From positions 1 through 22,660 of IMG/VR virus record IMGVR_UViG_3300032286_001670: a stretch of DNA of 22,660 nt; one strand, written 5' to 3'. A model generated the notes under the pieces. The model did not search any database. It was not told the DNA's origin and worked only from the letters and a program-made list of their open reading frames with translations. The position numbers and the translations under genes are program-made. Positions 7,671 through 15,428 of the stretch are shown here, one piece after another. Origin of the DNA: a virus. Every line of letters begins with the position of its first letter. The stretch's first letter is position 1.

Positions 7671-8639
7671 ATGAAGCGATCCATTCGTCAGGACCAGTAC
7701 GCGAGCGTCATCGGCGCGATCAACGCGCGGCTCCCGCCCGAGCAGCGCCTCGACGCGAACGAGACCGCCATCCTCACGCGCCAGCTCGTCGACATCGACG
7801 CGCGCGCGTTCGACCAGCTCTACCCGGAGCTCAAGGGCACCCGGCTCTTCCCGGTCAAGAGCGACATCAACCCCGGCGCGCGGACGTACCTCTACGAGGT
7901 GCGGGACTACGCGGGCCAGGCCAAGCGCGTCACGAACTGGGCAACGGACTTCCCCGGCGTCGACGTGCAGAGCGGCGAGGTCGAGGCGCGCCTGGAGAGC
8001 TACGGCGACTCCTACGCCTACACCCTGCAGGACGCCCGCGCGTCGCTCATGGCAGGCCGCAGCATCGAGGACAGCCGCGCCCTGGCCGCGCGTGAGGTGC
8101 TCGCCCGCAAGCTCGACGTGCTCATCGCCACCGGCGACAGCGACGTCGGGATCACCGGCGCGCTCAACAACGCCAGCGTACCCACCTTCTCGCCCGTCAC
8201 GGGCGTGTGGTCGAACGCGGGCACCGACGGCGCCGAGATCGCCCAGGACCTCATGGCGATGCTCGGTGACATCCGCGTCGACAGCCGCGGCTCCGAGAGC
8301 GCCGACGCGATCCTGCTGCCGCCCTCGCTGGAGGAGATCGCGCAGCGCAAGCTGATCCCCAACACCGACGTGACCGCGATGGACTTCTTCAAGAAGAATC
8401 GTCCCGGCATCACCGTCGACACCTGGGAGCGTTTGGAGACGGCCGGGGCGGGCGGCGTGCCGCGCGTCATGGCCTACACCCGCCGCGAGGAGAAGGTCTG
8501 CTCGCTGGTTCCCGTGGAGTTCGAGACCTTCGCGCCCCAGCAGGAGGGCCTCGCCTGGAAGGTGCTCTGCCACCTCCGCGCGGGCGGCGTCATCTTCCGC
8601 TACCCGGGCAGCGCCCGGTACATGGACGGGTGCGCGTGA
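7671..8639 (+). CDS. Major capsid protein, DUF2184-type (HK97 fold)
   Basis: 322 residues from ATG 7671, with AAGGA at 7660-7664 as ribosome site. The frame opens earlier, but those codons shadow the cement gene. The N-terminus (LTRQLVDIDARAFDQLYPEL, then FPVKSDINPGARTYLYEVRD) is typical of DUF2184-type major capsid proteins: a helix followed by the E-loop region. The middle helix (ARASLMAGRSIEDSRALAAR, then ARKLDVLIATGD) corresponds to the spine helix, and the C-terminal part (DFFKKNRPGITVDTW, VPVEFETFAPQQEGLAWKV, GGVIFRYPGSARYMDG) to the P-domain and A-domain strands. It builds the icosahedral shell together with the protease/scaffold two genes upstream. The next gene begins in its stop codon. 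The assignment is strong by motif order, length and position. Confidence 0.88.
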   Translation: MKRSIRQDQYASVIGAINARLPPEQRLDANETAILTRQLVDIDARAFDQLYPELKGTRLFPVKSDINPGARTYLYEVRDYAGQAKRVTNWATDFPGVDVQSGEVEARLESYGDSYAYTLQDARASLMAGRSIEDSRALAAREVLARKLDVLIATGDSDVGITGALNNASVPTFSPVTGVWSNAGTDGAEIAQDLMAMLGDIRVDSRGSESADAILLPPSLEEIAQRKLIPNTDVTAMDFFKKNRPGITVDTWERLETAGAGGVPRVMAYTRREEKVCSLVPVEFETFAPQQEGLAWKVLCHLRAGGVIFRYPGSARYMDGCA

Positions 8640-8998
8640 TGGAGCGCGAGCGCCACATCGTGCGCGTCCGCAACGCGCACTCCGCCAAGGTCTGCGGCGT
8701 CGCCGCGGGCGCCCAGGGCGAGGTCGACGCCAACAACCCCGGCGTGGCCATCGCGCTCAAGACCGGGCTCCTGCAGCCCGTGCGCGAGGATGGCCTCGTG
8801 CTCCCGTCGACCGACGAGGGCATGGTGCCCGCGAGCGAGCTCCGCGCCGCCGTGGCCGAGATCGACCGCCGCGGCCTGCTCCTCGAGCAGGCCCACCGCG
8901 AGCTCACCGAGCTCCGCGCGCAGGTCGAGGCGCTCACCGCGCCGAAGGCCCCCGTGGTCGACGGCGAGAAGCCCGCGAAGGGCCAGAGGGCGAGCTGA
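8639..8998 (+). CDS. Small head-region protein with C-terminal coiled coil
   Basis: 119 residues from ATG 8639, which shares its first base with the capsid stop codon; GTG codons at 8630 and 8636 are alternative starts. Residues about 5-50 (HIVRVRNAHSAKVCGVAAGA, then QGEVDANNPGVAIALKTGLLQPV) look like a small beta-barrel domain. Residues about 65-105 form a helical segment with heptad-like leucines (LRAAVAEIDRRGLLLEQAHR and onward), and the tail is charged. Genes of this type occur between the capsid and the connector genes, where they could be fibre-like decorations or head-completion factors. I recognise no named family, so the function is left open. Confidence 0.7.
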   Translation: MERERHIVRVRNAHSAKVCGVAAGAQGEVDANNPGVAIALKTGLLQPVREDGLVLPSTDEGMVPASELRAAVAEIDRRGLLLEQAHRELTELRAQVEALTAPKAPVVDGEKPAKGQRAS

Positions 8999-9000
8999 TC

Positions 9001-9291
9001 GTGGCGATGTCCCTCGCGACGTTCCGCGTCGAATATCCCGAGTTCGTGGCCGTTGGCGACGTGCTGGTGTCGGCGAAGCTCGCCGCCGCCCTCACGCGCA
9101 CCGACACCACGGGCTTCGGGGACGACGCGGACGCCGCGCAGGGGCTCCTCGCCGCCCACCTCCTCGCGATGGGCCCGGGTGGCCTGACCGCGCGCCAGGA
9201 GGGCAACGACAAGGCCCGCACCTCCTACCTCGAAGAGCGTCAGCGCCTCGCACGCGCCCGCTTCGGCGGGCCGAGGCTCGCGCGTCCATGA
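9001..9291 (+). CDS. Head-tail connector protein, DUF4054-type
   Basis: 96 residues from GTG 9001, two bases after the previous stop; ATG 9007 is an alternative. The N-terminus reads FRVEYPEFVAVGDVLVSAKL, the common opening of DUF4054 proteins (F-x-x-x-(F/Y)-PEF-x-x-V-x-D), followed by an amphipathic helix with GLLAAHLLAMG. These small all-helical proteins form the ring that attaches to the portal after DNA packaging (gp6/gp15-like adaptors). The following neck gene starts in an ATGA overlap at 9288. Size, motif and place between capsid and neck genes agree. Confidence 0.8.
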   Translation: MAMSLATFRVEYPEFVAVGDVLVSAKLAAALTRTDTTGFGDDADAAQGLLAAHLLAMGPGGLTARQEGNDKARTSYLEERQRLARARFGGPRLARP

Positions 9292-9764
9292 GCGTGCGCG
9301 TGGTCGACAACGGCGCTGACGCCCTCGTGGCGCGCATTCGCGCGTTGCGGACCACGAAGGCCGGCGTGCGCGTGGGCATCCTCTCCGACGCGCCCAAGAA
9401 GGAGCGCGAGGGGGCGACGGGGAAGCTCTCGCTGCTCGAGGTCGCCGCCGTGCACGAGTTCGGCGCGCCCCGCGCGGGCATCCCGGCGCGGTCGTTCATC
9501 CGCGGCACCATCGACGAGAGGACCGACGACATCGCCCGGCTGGAGCGCGTGCTGCTCGCCAAGGTGGTTGCCGGTGACATCGAGCTCAAGCCCGCCCTCG
9601 ACGCCATCGGCGCGAAGGTGGCGGGATGGATTCAACAGCGCATCGCGGCGGGCATCGAGCCTGCGCTGAGCGCCGAGACCGTGGCGAAGAAGAAGAGCAG
9701 CACGCCGCTGGTGGACACGGGTCAACTCCGGTCCTCGGTGACGTGGCTCGTGGAGGGCGCGTGA
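9288..9764 (+). CDS. Neck / head-tail completion protein (HK97 gp10-like)
   Basis: 158 residues from ATG 9288, overlapping the previous gene by four bases; the longer open frame upstream is a shadow. The diagnostic segment is LLEVAAVHEFGAPRAGIPAR then SFIRGTIDE, the conserved (A/V)-x-x-x-EFG...IP-x-R-(S/P)-F(I/L) motif of tail-completion and virion-morphogenesis proteins. The C-terminus has TPLVDTGQLRSSVTW, also typical (L-x-D-T-G-x-L-x-x-S-(V/I)). The protein helps join head and tail or finish the tail end. The gene overlaps the next one by four bases (GTGA), so the neck genes form one translationally coupled set. Confidence 0.82.
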   Translation: MSVRVVDNGADALVARIRALRTTKAGVRVGILSDAPKKEREGATGKLSLLEVAAVHEFGAPRAGIPARSFIRGTIDERTDDIARLERVLLAKVVAGDIELKPALDAIGAKVAGWIQQRIAAGIEPALSAETVAKKKSSTPLVDTGQLRSSVTWLVEGA

Positions 9765-10354
9765 ACCTCGCGACCCTGGAGCCCGGCCTGCTCACCTGGC
9801 TGTCGACCCTCACCGGCACCGCCGCGGCCCTCTGCGTGAAGGCCAACGCCTCGCGCCCGGTGGTGCCCGCGGGCGCCGCGCTGGTGCTCATCCAGTGGGT
9901 GAGCATCCCCCAGGTGGGCCTCGACGCGACGGCGTGGGAATACGACGATGACGCGCCCACCGCGCTCACCGAGCTCACGCCGTCGCTTCATGGCGACCGA
10001 CGGCCGGTGCTCCAGGTCGACGTCGAGGTCGAGGACCAGCGCTCTGGTTACGACGCCTCCGCGATCGCTCAGCGCATCGTCGACCGCTGCCGCGCCCCGA
10101 GCTCCCTGACGGCGCTCGGGGCGCTCAACGTGGCCCTCGCGGGCGTGGCCCCGGTGCGCCGCACGGACTACCCCTTTAACGGGCGCATGACGGCGCGCGC
10201 GACCGTGGAGCTCACGTTCAACGCGGTGAGCCACTACACCGACACCGCGGGGCAGACGGCCACCATCACAAGCGTCCAGATCGGCGCGACGGTGACCGGC
10301 TCCGCGGGGACTGCACTGCCCGACACCGTGGACAGCGGAGGCACCTTCTCATGA
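9761..10354 (+). CDS. Neck/tail terminator-like protein
   Basis: 197 residues from GTG 9761, in a GTGA overlap with the neck gene. The mid-region (VLQVDVEVEDQRSGYDASAI, then IAQRIVDRCRA) and the later NGRMTARATVELTFNAVSHY look like the mixed alpha/beta fold of tail terminator proteins: a helix, long strands and a late strand beginning ATVELTFN. In tailed phages the protein before the sheath gene caps the tail tube and sets the head-tail junction. The last 35 residues are Thr/Gly/Ser-rich. The assignment to a terminator rests mainly on position (last gene before the sheath) and weak pattern similarity. Confidence 0.65.
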   Translation: MNLATLEPGLLTWLSTLTGTAAALCVKANASRPVVPAGAALVLIQWVSIPQVGLDATAWEYDDDAPTALTELTPSLHGDRRPVLQVDVEVEDQRSGYDASAIAQRIVDRCRAPSSLTALGALNVALAGVAPVRRTDYPFNGRMTARATVELTFNAVSHYTDTAGQTATITSVQIGATVTGSAGTALPDTVDSGGTFS

Positions 10355-11997
10355 GCCTGCAAGACATCGTCAGCGTCGCCATCACCCGCGTGTCCAGCGC
10401 GGTCACGCAGCAGGGCTTCTCGACGCCGTGCATCCTCGCGTTCCACACGCGCCGCATGAGCGACCGCGTGCACAGCTACGCGAGCCTCGCCGAGATGGCC
10501 ACCGCGGGCTACACGAGCGACGACACGGCCTACAAGATCGCCAGCGCGCTGTGGTCGCAGCCCAACCCGCCCGCGGCCATCAAGATCGGCCGCCGCGCCA
10601 ACGCGTTCACGAAGAGCGTGCGGCTGACGCCCTCCGCGGCGAACGCCACGGCGTACACCGTCGAGTGTGAGGGGCTGGAGGCCAGCTACACCAGCGACGG
10701 TTCCGCGACGGTCGGGGAGATCTGCACCAACCTCACCGCGGCGATCAACGCCCTCGCCGACGTGGATGCGATCCTCGCCACGAGCGGGACCACGAGCATC
10801 GCGACGCAGACGCTCTCGGGCGCGAGCCTCAACGGCGTGCTGGGCTACCGCGCGCTCTCCCCCTCGCGGCGCATCACGCTGGTGCTCTCGGCGCACGCCG
10901 ATTGGGACGCGACGACCGCGACCATCACCGGCAAGGACGCGGGCGGCAACACCATCACCGACACCGTGGCGATCCCCAACGGCGGCGGCGCGACGGTCGC
11001 CACCGCGAAGCTCTTCGCCCGGGTGACCTCGGTGGCGATCCCGGCGCAGAGCGGAAGCGGGGGCACCTTCACCGTGGGCGTGGCCGCGCCCTGGGCCGCG
11101 ACCGACGACACCACGCACATCACCCTCGCGGCGCCTGCCGGGCTGATCCCCTCGCTGAAGCTCACCGGCGCGGGCGTGCTGGCGCTGGAGGACCGCACCG
11201 CGGACCCGGGCCTCGCCGCCGACCTCACCGCGATCCGCGCCGAGGACGACGACTGGTACTGCGCGCTGCTGGACTCCAACAGCTCCGCGGAGATCCTCGC
11301 CCTCGGCGCGATCATCGAGCCGCTGACGCCGAAGAAGATCCTCGTGGCGCAGAGCGCCGACACCGAGGTGCTCAACGCCGACAGCATCACCGACGTGGCC
11401 TACATCGTCGCCGACCGGGATTACTTCCGCACGCACGTGAGCTTCCACCCGCACATCGCGACGGTGGATTCGTGGATCGCTGCGAGCCTCGTGGGCAGCG
11501 CCCTGGCCTACAGCCCCGGCTCGGTCACCTGGGTGAACCGCGAGCTCGTGGGCATCGGCGACTGGGCACCCACCAGCGCCAGGCGCGCCGCCCTCGTGGC
11601 GAAGAGCAGCGGCTCCATCGAGACCGTTGCGGGCCGCAAGGTCACCTTCGGCGGCAAGGTCGGCGGGGGCGAGTGGCTGGACATCATCCACGGCCTCGAC
11701 TGGCTCCACGCGCGCATCGGGGAGCGCGTCTTCGGGCTCCTCGTGTCCGCGCAGGGCGACAAGATCGGCTTCACCGACAAGGGCATCGCCCGGGTGCACG
11801 CCGAGCTCCGCGCGCAGCTCACCGAGGCGAGCGCGGCCCCCTCGAACCTGCTCGCCACCTGGAGCACCACGGTGCCCACCGCGGCGTCGCTGAGCTCCGG
11901 GCAGCGCGCCACCCGCGTGCTCCCCAACGTCACCTTCAGCGCCACGGTGCAGGGCGCCATCCACGCCGTCAACGTCGCGGGCACGGTCGCGGCCTGA
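10351..11997 (+). CDS. Tail sheath protein (DUF3383-type)
   Basis: 548 residues from ATG 10351, with GGAGG about nine bases upstream and a four-base overlap with the previous gene. The N-terminus (LQDIVSVAITRVSSAVTQQG, then FSTPCILAF) and the later WYCALLDSNSSAEILALGAI, followed by a KKILVAQSADTEV strand, match DUF3383 sheath proteins; the C-terminal domain (RIGERVFGLLVSAQGDKIGF, then TDKGIARVHAELRAQL) is the conserved part that links neighbouring sheath subunits. The sheath contracts to drive the tube through the cell envelope, so this phage has a contractile tail. Residues about 171-247 are an inserted domain shared with the capsid cement protein. The tube gene follows after 20 bases. Confidence 0.88.
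   Translation: MSLQDIVSVAITRVSSAVTQQGFSTPCILAFHTRRMSDRVHSYASLAEMATAGYTSDDTAYKIASALWSQPNPPAAIKIGRRANAFTKSVRLTPSAANATAYTVECEGLEASYTSDGSATVGEICTNLTAAINALADVDAILATSGTTSIATQTLSGASLNGVLGYRALSPSRRITLVLSAHADWDATTATITGKDAGGNTITDTVAIPNGGGATVATAKLFARVTSVAIPAQSGSGGTFTVGVAAPWAATDDTTHITLAAPAGLIPSLKLTGAGVLALEDRTADPGLAADLTAIRAEDDDWYCALLDSNSSAEILALGAIIEPLTPKKILVAQSADTEVLNADSITDVAYIVADRDYFRTHVSFHPHIATVDSWIAASLVGSALAYSPGSVTWVNRELVGIGDWAPTSARRAALVAKSSGSIETVAGRKVTFGGKVGGGEWLDIIHGLDWLHARIGERVFGLLVSAQGDKIGFTDKGIARVHAELRAQLTEASAAPSNLLATWSTTVPTAASLSSGQRATRVLPNVTFSATVQGAIHAVNVAGTVAA
10861..11091 (+). repeat. Shared beta-sandwich-like domain, sheath copy
   Basis: Codons 171-247 of the sheath gene pair without gaps with codons 99-175 of the cement protein. 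The best-preserved stretch is IPAQSGSGGTFTVG, against VPAQSGTGGAYTVG in the cement protein. It probably projects from the sheath surface. Confidence 0.7.
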
Positions 11998-12017
11998 GCC
12001 GCACGGAGAACTGAGTC

Positions 12018-12455
12018 ATGAGCGATCCCCTCAAGGTCTACTCGCCGCAGCAGGTCGCGCTGACCCTCGGTGGCCTCGACATGTCGCAGGGCATGGGCGA
12101 CGGCGATTTCTTCACGTGCGAGCCCGCCAGCGAGGGTCACGCCTCGAAGGTCGGCGCCGACGGCTCGGTCGCCATCGCGGAGATCATCGACCCGCGCGCG
12201 AACGCGAAGATCGTGACGATGCAGACGTCGTCCACCAACGCGCTCATGGGCGCGCTGATGGCCCGCGGCGCCATCGTACCCTTCGAGATGCGCGACATCG
12301 CGACGGGCTCCCTGATCGTCACCAGCCCCACGGCCAAGATCAAGAAGTGGCCCGCGACGGCGCGCGGCAAGGAGGTCGGGCAGGTGGAGTGGGAGATCGA
12401 GCTCTTCGGCACCATCTGGGCACACGGCGCGACCGCTGCAGCGTCGGTGGGCTGA
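12018..12455 (+). CDS. Tail tube protein (DUF3277-type)
   Basis: 145 residues from ATG 12018, with GGAGA about nine bases upstream in the 20-base gap after the sheath. The sequence opens KVYSPQQVALTLGGLDMSQG and continues with a GDFFTCEPAS loop, DGSVAIAEIIDPRANAKIVTM and QTSSTNALMGALM, which is the usual pattern of DUF3277 tail tube proteins: beta strands of a two-sheet barrel plus one helix. Six-fold rings of this protein make the inner tube through which DNA passes. It is the expected partner of a DUF3383 sheath. Its stop overlaps the start of the chaperone gene by one base. Confidence 0.87.
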   Translation: MSDPLKVYSPQQVALTLGGLDMSQGMGDGDFFTCEPASEGHASKVGADGSVAIAEIIDPRANAKIVTMQTSSTNALMGALMARGAIVPFEMRDIATGSLIVTSPTAKIKKWPATARGKEVGQVEWEIELFGTIWAHGATAAASVG

Positions 12456-12907
12456 TGCGCGAGCCGGAGATCGTCTCCCTCGGGGAGCACACCTACGAGA
12501 TCAAGCCGCTCAACACGAGCGCGATGATCAAGCTCATGGCGAAGCTCACCCGCATCCTCGGGCCGAGCGCGGCCATGCTCGACAACCCCGCCGACCTCGT
12601 GTCGATGGCGAACGTCGGGCGCGTGCTCGCAGACCTCGCGGAGCGCATGGACGAAGCCGAGGTGACCGCGGTGTGCATGGTCCTCGCGGAGCACACCATG
12701 GTCATCGACGGCGACAAGAAGCTCCGTCTCGGCGGCGGCGCGGGCGCGCAGTGGGAGATGCACTTCCAGGGCGACGCGGTGGCGCTGTTCCGCTGGCTGG
12801 GGGCCGCGCTGCGGATGAACTTCGGCCCTTTGGCCGCGTGGCTGGAGGAGGCAAGCAAGGCCCACATGGGCAAGCTCACCACCGCCTCCAGCGCCGCGGC
12901 GAAGTAG
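12455..12907 (+). CDS. Tail assembly chaperone, upstream product (G-like)
   Basis: 150 residues from ATG 12455, which overlaps the tube stop by one base. The frame is open further upstream, but that is a shadow of the tube gene. The protein begins with two strands (EIVSLGEHTYEIKPLN) and continues as helices with many Leu and Ala, the layout of G-type tail chaperones, which bind the tape measure protein until the tube polymerises round it. It sits directly between tube and tape measure genes, the canonical place. A slippery heptamer at 12826-12832 (codons 125-126) could send a fraction of ribosomes into the -1 frame and make a longer G-T-type protein of about 213 residues. The function rests on position and on this recoding signal. 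Confidence 0.78.
   Translation: MREPEIVSLGEHTYEIKPLNTSAMIKLMAKLTRILGPSAAMLDNPADLVSMANVGRVLADLAERMDEAEVTAVCMVLAEHTMVIDGDKKLRLGGGAGAQWEMHFQGDAVALFRWLGAALRMNFGPLAAWLEEASKAHMGKLTTASSAAAK
12826..12832 (+). other. Candidate -1 ribosomal frameshift site, C_CCT_TTG
   Basis: The heptamer CCCTTTG fits the X_XXY_YYZ rule and is in the right phase for the upstream chaperone frame (C CCT TTG). After slipping back one base the ribosome would read CCC TTT and continue in a frame that stays open from 12832 to the TGA at 13093. CCT and TTG look rare in this GC-rich gene set, so the site stands out. No strong downstream pseudoknot is evident by eye. Confidence 0.55.
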
Positions 12908-12915
12908 CGATCCAC

Positions 12916-13095
12916 GTGCCCCCGGCTGCGGTGAGTGACATCCCGTGGCCGGTGTGGCGCGTGGCCTCCAGCGGGCGCTTCGGCGACTCGCTGCACACCA
13001 TCCTCACGGCGTGGACCCTCGATGAGGTCTACGCAGCCAACCAGATCATTGACGCGCTCCTCGACGCTGAGGCGCGAGCCGCGCAGGAGAAGTGA
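12916..13095 (+). CDS. Tail assembly chaperone, downstream ORF (T-like)
   Basis: A short frame between the chaperone stop (12907) and the tape measure start (13099). If translated alone it would begin at GTG 12916 (59 residues) or GTG 12931 (54 residues), but neither has a clear ribosome site. It reads SDIPWPVWRVASSGRFGDSL and then a helix with DEVYAANQIIDALLDAEARA, which looks like a real protein in contrast with the Arg/Gly-rich shadow codons before it. The most likely expression route is the -1 frameshift from the upstream gene, giving a fusion like lambda gpGT or P2 E/E'. In that case the expressed segment begins at 12832. The stop lies three bases before the tape measure GTG. A free-standing small gene is the alternative. 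Confidence 0.6.
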   Translation: MPPAAVSDIPWPVWRVASSGRFGDSLHTILTAWTLDEVYAANQIIDALLDAEARAAQEK

Positions 13096-13098
13096 CCC

Positions 13099-14793
13099 GT
13101 GGCAGGTGAAGCACTGCGCCAGGTCTTCGCGGAGTTCGGCTTCAAGGTCGACGACGCCCCGCTGGAGAAGATGCTCGCGGACACCGAGCGTCAGATCAAG
13201 CTCGAGGAGTCGCTCTCGAAGACCGAGAAGAAGGTCCTCGCCGACGTTCAGAGGTCTGCGGCCGAGAAGGAGAAGGCGAAGACCGCAGAGGCCGCCGCCG
13301 CCAAGAAGGCATCCGAGGACGCCGCCAAGGCCGCCGAGGATGAGCGCAAGGCCATCCTCGACACCATCCCCGGCCTGCGGATGCTCAACAGCCTCAAGGG
13401 CAGCGTTCGCGCGCGGGCCCTCGGGCTCGCGGCCGGGATGGGCGCGGTCGTTGCGGTGGCCCACCGCTTCGCCACGGCCTTCGCGGGCGACGTGGCCGCG
13501 CTGCGAGAGACCGCCGACGCCGCGCGCGTCACGGAGACGCAGTTCCAGCAGCTCGCCTTCGCGGGCAACGCCGCGGGTGTGGGCGCCGACGTCGTCACCG
13601 GGTCGCTCAACACCCTCGCCGAGGGCCTGCGCGCCATCGAGGCCCGCACGGGTGGCCCCACCAACGCGCTCTACCGCCTCGGAGTGCGCGCGCGGAACAC
13701 CGACGGGACGATCCGCGACACGAACGACGTGCTGCTGGACCTCGCCGACCGCTTCGAGCGCGTGCGATCCCCGGTGCATCGGGCGCGGCTCGCGCAAGAA
13801 CTGTTCGGCTCCAGCGGGCGGCGCATGCTCGCCGTGCTCGCGGGCGGGAGCGCGGCCCTGCGGCGCCAGCGCGAGGACTTCGCGGCCCTGGGTGGCGGGG
13901 TGCTTCCCGAGGCGGTTGAGCAGGGGCGGCGCTTCACCGTGGCGCAGGGGCGCATGCAGGTCGCTCTCGACAGCGTGCGGAGCGTGATCGCGACGTCGTT
14001 GCTGCCGGTGATGACCTACCTCACCAACGGCATCGCCAACGCCACCGGGTGGTTCTCGCGCATGACCCGCGGCTCCAACATCGTGAGCGTGGCCATCGGC
14101 GCGGTCGGGATCGCAGGCGCCGCAGCGGCGGTGCAGATCATCGCAGCGTGGGGCCCGGTGCTCGCGCCCCTCGCGGCGTCGGCGCTGGCCCTCGGCGTCG
14201 TGCTGCTGGTGGTCGACGACATCGTGACCTTCCTGCGCGGCGGCAACTCCGTCATCGGGGAGTTCATCGACTACCTCTATGGCGCGGGTGAGGCGCAGAA
14301 CACGCTGCAGTACCTCCCGGTCCTCTGGCGCGACATCACCGAGTGGATCGACGCCGCCACCGCGAAGGTCGTGGGTTTCCTGCAGAGCATCGGCGTAATG
14401 CGCACCGAGGTCGCCGCCATCGGGCGCCTGCGGCCCATGAGTGAGCGCGTGGGCCCGCGACCGGGCGCACCCCCGCAGGAAGGCCCCGCGGGCACTGCGA
14501 CCGTCACCGGGCGTCGCGGCGTGCGCCTCACCTCTGTGACCCCCACGGTGGACCGCACGCCCACCGCGCCGACGCAGCCGGACTACCTGCGCATGCTGAA
14601 TTACACGCCGATGGCGACAGCCCCGGTGCGCGCCGGCGGCGGCAACCGCACGACGCAGGTGACCACGCAGAACACCTTCCAGATCACCGGCATCACGGAC
14701 CCCGAAGCCGCGGCGCGTCGAGTGGCCGCGATCATCGAGGCGCAGGCGCGCCGACAGCGCGACGAAGCCCACCCCCAGGACGCAGAGGAGTAG
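13099..14793 (+). CDS. Tail tape measure protein
   Basis: 564 residues from GTG 13099, with GGAGA about nine bases upstream. The N-terminal 110 residues are highly charged coiled-coil (ADTERQIKLEESLSKTEKKV onward, many Lys/Glu/Ala). Then comes a tape-measure core domain (VAALRETADAARVTETQFQQ, LAFAGNAAGVGADVV, LAQELFGSSGRRML). At about 320-380 hydrophobic segments follow (SVAIGAVGIAGAAAAVQIIA, LAPLAASALALGVVLLVVDD) that may enter the host membrane on ejection. The C-terminus is Pro/Thr-rich with a final helix. The protein sets tail length and is ejected ahead of DNA; at about 0.15 nm per residue, 564 residues suggest a tail of roughly 80 nm. No peptidoglycan hydrolase domain is visible. Confidence 0.85.
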   Translation: MAGEALRQVFAEFGFKVDDAPLEKMLADTERQIKLEESLSKTEKKVLADVQRSAAEKEKAKTAEAAAAKKASEDAAKAAEDERKAILDTIPGLRMLNSLKGSVRARALGLAAGMGAVVAVAHRFATAFAGDVAALRETADAARVTETQFQQLAFAGNAAGVGADVVTGSLNTLAEGLRAIEARTGGPTNALYRLGVRARNTDGTIRDTNDVLLDLADRFERVRSPVHRARLAQELFGSSGRRMLAVLAGGSAALRRQREDFAALGGGVLPEAVEQGRRFTVAQGRMQVALDSVRSVIATSLLPVMTYLTNGIANATGWFSRMTRGSNIVSVAIGAVGIAGAAAAVQIIAAWGPVLAPLAASALALGVVLLVVDDIVTFLRGGNSVIGEFIDYLYGAGEAQNTLQYLPVLWRDITEWIDAATAKVVGFLQSIGVMRTEVAAIGRLRPMSERVGPRPGAPPQEGPAGTATVTGRRGVRLTSVTPTVDRTPTAPTQPDYLRMLNYTPMATAPVRAGGGNRTTQVTTQNTFQITGITDPEAAARRVAAIIEAQARRQRDEAHPQDAEE

Positions 14794-14796
14794 GCC

Positions 14797-15426
14797 ATGC
14801 CCTTGCTTGAATACCAGACCGCCGACGGGCTCCTGGCCATCGCCCTCGATGTGACCGAGAAGGAGGGCTACGAGTCGACCGCGGAGCCCACCGAGCACGC
14901 GGTGGACAGCGGCGTGGTGATCGTCGACCACCTCAAGCGCAACCCCGACACGATCACGCTGGAGGGGATGGTCACCAACAGCCCGTTGGTGCTCCCTGCG
15001 TCGCACACCGGGGGCGTCACGGGCGGGGTGCAGCCCACCACGCTCAACGTCGGCGGCAAAGAACTCAAGGCCAGCGTGTTGACCTGGAGTGGCAGCTTCG
15101 ACCGGGTGCGCGCGGTGGACGAGGCGCTCAACGCCCTCGTGGGCACCGCGGTGCTCCGCTACACGGGCGTGCTGCGCACGGTGGAGGACCTGGTGCTCAC
15201 CCGCTACAGCACCTCGAAGGACTCCGAGCACGGCAACGCGCTCCCGGTGGTGCTGGAGCTTCGCCGCATCCGGCGGGCGAACATCCAGCGGGTGCCGGTG
15301 CCTGCGCAGCGCCGCGGACAGCCGCCGCAGAACCGTGGGCAGCAGCCCGCTGTGCCCAACAACTCCACCCTTCGCAACGGCGTCGATTCGGCGCGCGCGG
15401 TCCTTCGCGGGGCCTTCGGAGGCTGA
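14797..15426 (+). CDS. Dit-like baseplate protein
   Basis: 209 residues from ATG 14797, with GAGGAG in the last codons of the tape measure gene. The N-terminal 150 residues resemble the N-terminal domain of Dit-like phage tail proteins: an early EHAVDSGVVIVDHLKRNPDT, then ITLEGMVTNSP, then a helix (FDRVRAVDEALNALVG) and the strands TAVLRYTGVLRTVEDLVLTR. The C-terminal 50 residues are Pro/Gln/Arg-rich and probably disordered before a final helix. Such proteins form the ring connecting tube and baseplate hub. The gene lies directly after the tape measure, as expected, and two bases before the plug gene. Confidence 0.78.
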   Translation: MPLLEYQTADGLLAIALDVTEKEGYESTAEPTEHAVDSGVVIVDHLKRNPDTITLEGMVTNSPLVLPASHTGGVTGGVQPTTLNVGGKELKASVLTWSGSFDRVRAVDEALNALVGTAVLRYTGVLRTVEDLVLTRYSTSKDSEHGNALPVVLELRRIRRANIQRVPVPAQRRGQPPQNRGQQPAVPNNSTLRNGVDSARAVLRGAFGG

Positions 15427-15428
15427 CC

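Noticed and set aside
12861-12870. Possible hairpin CCCA-CA-TGGG downstream of the slippery heptamer
   Set aside because: The loop of two bases is too tight for a stable stem, so it is not used as support for frameshifting.
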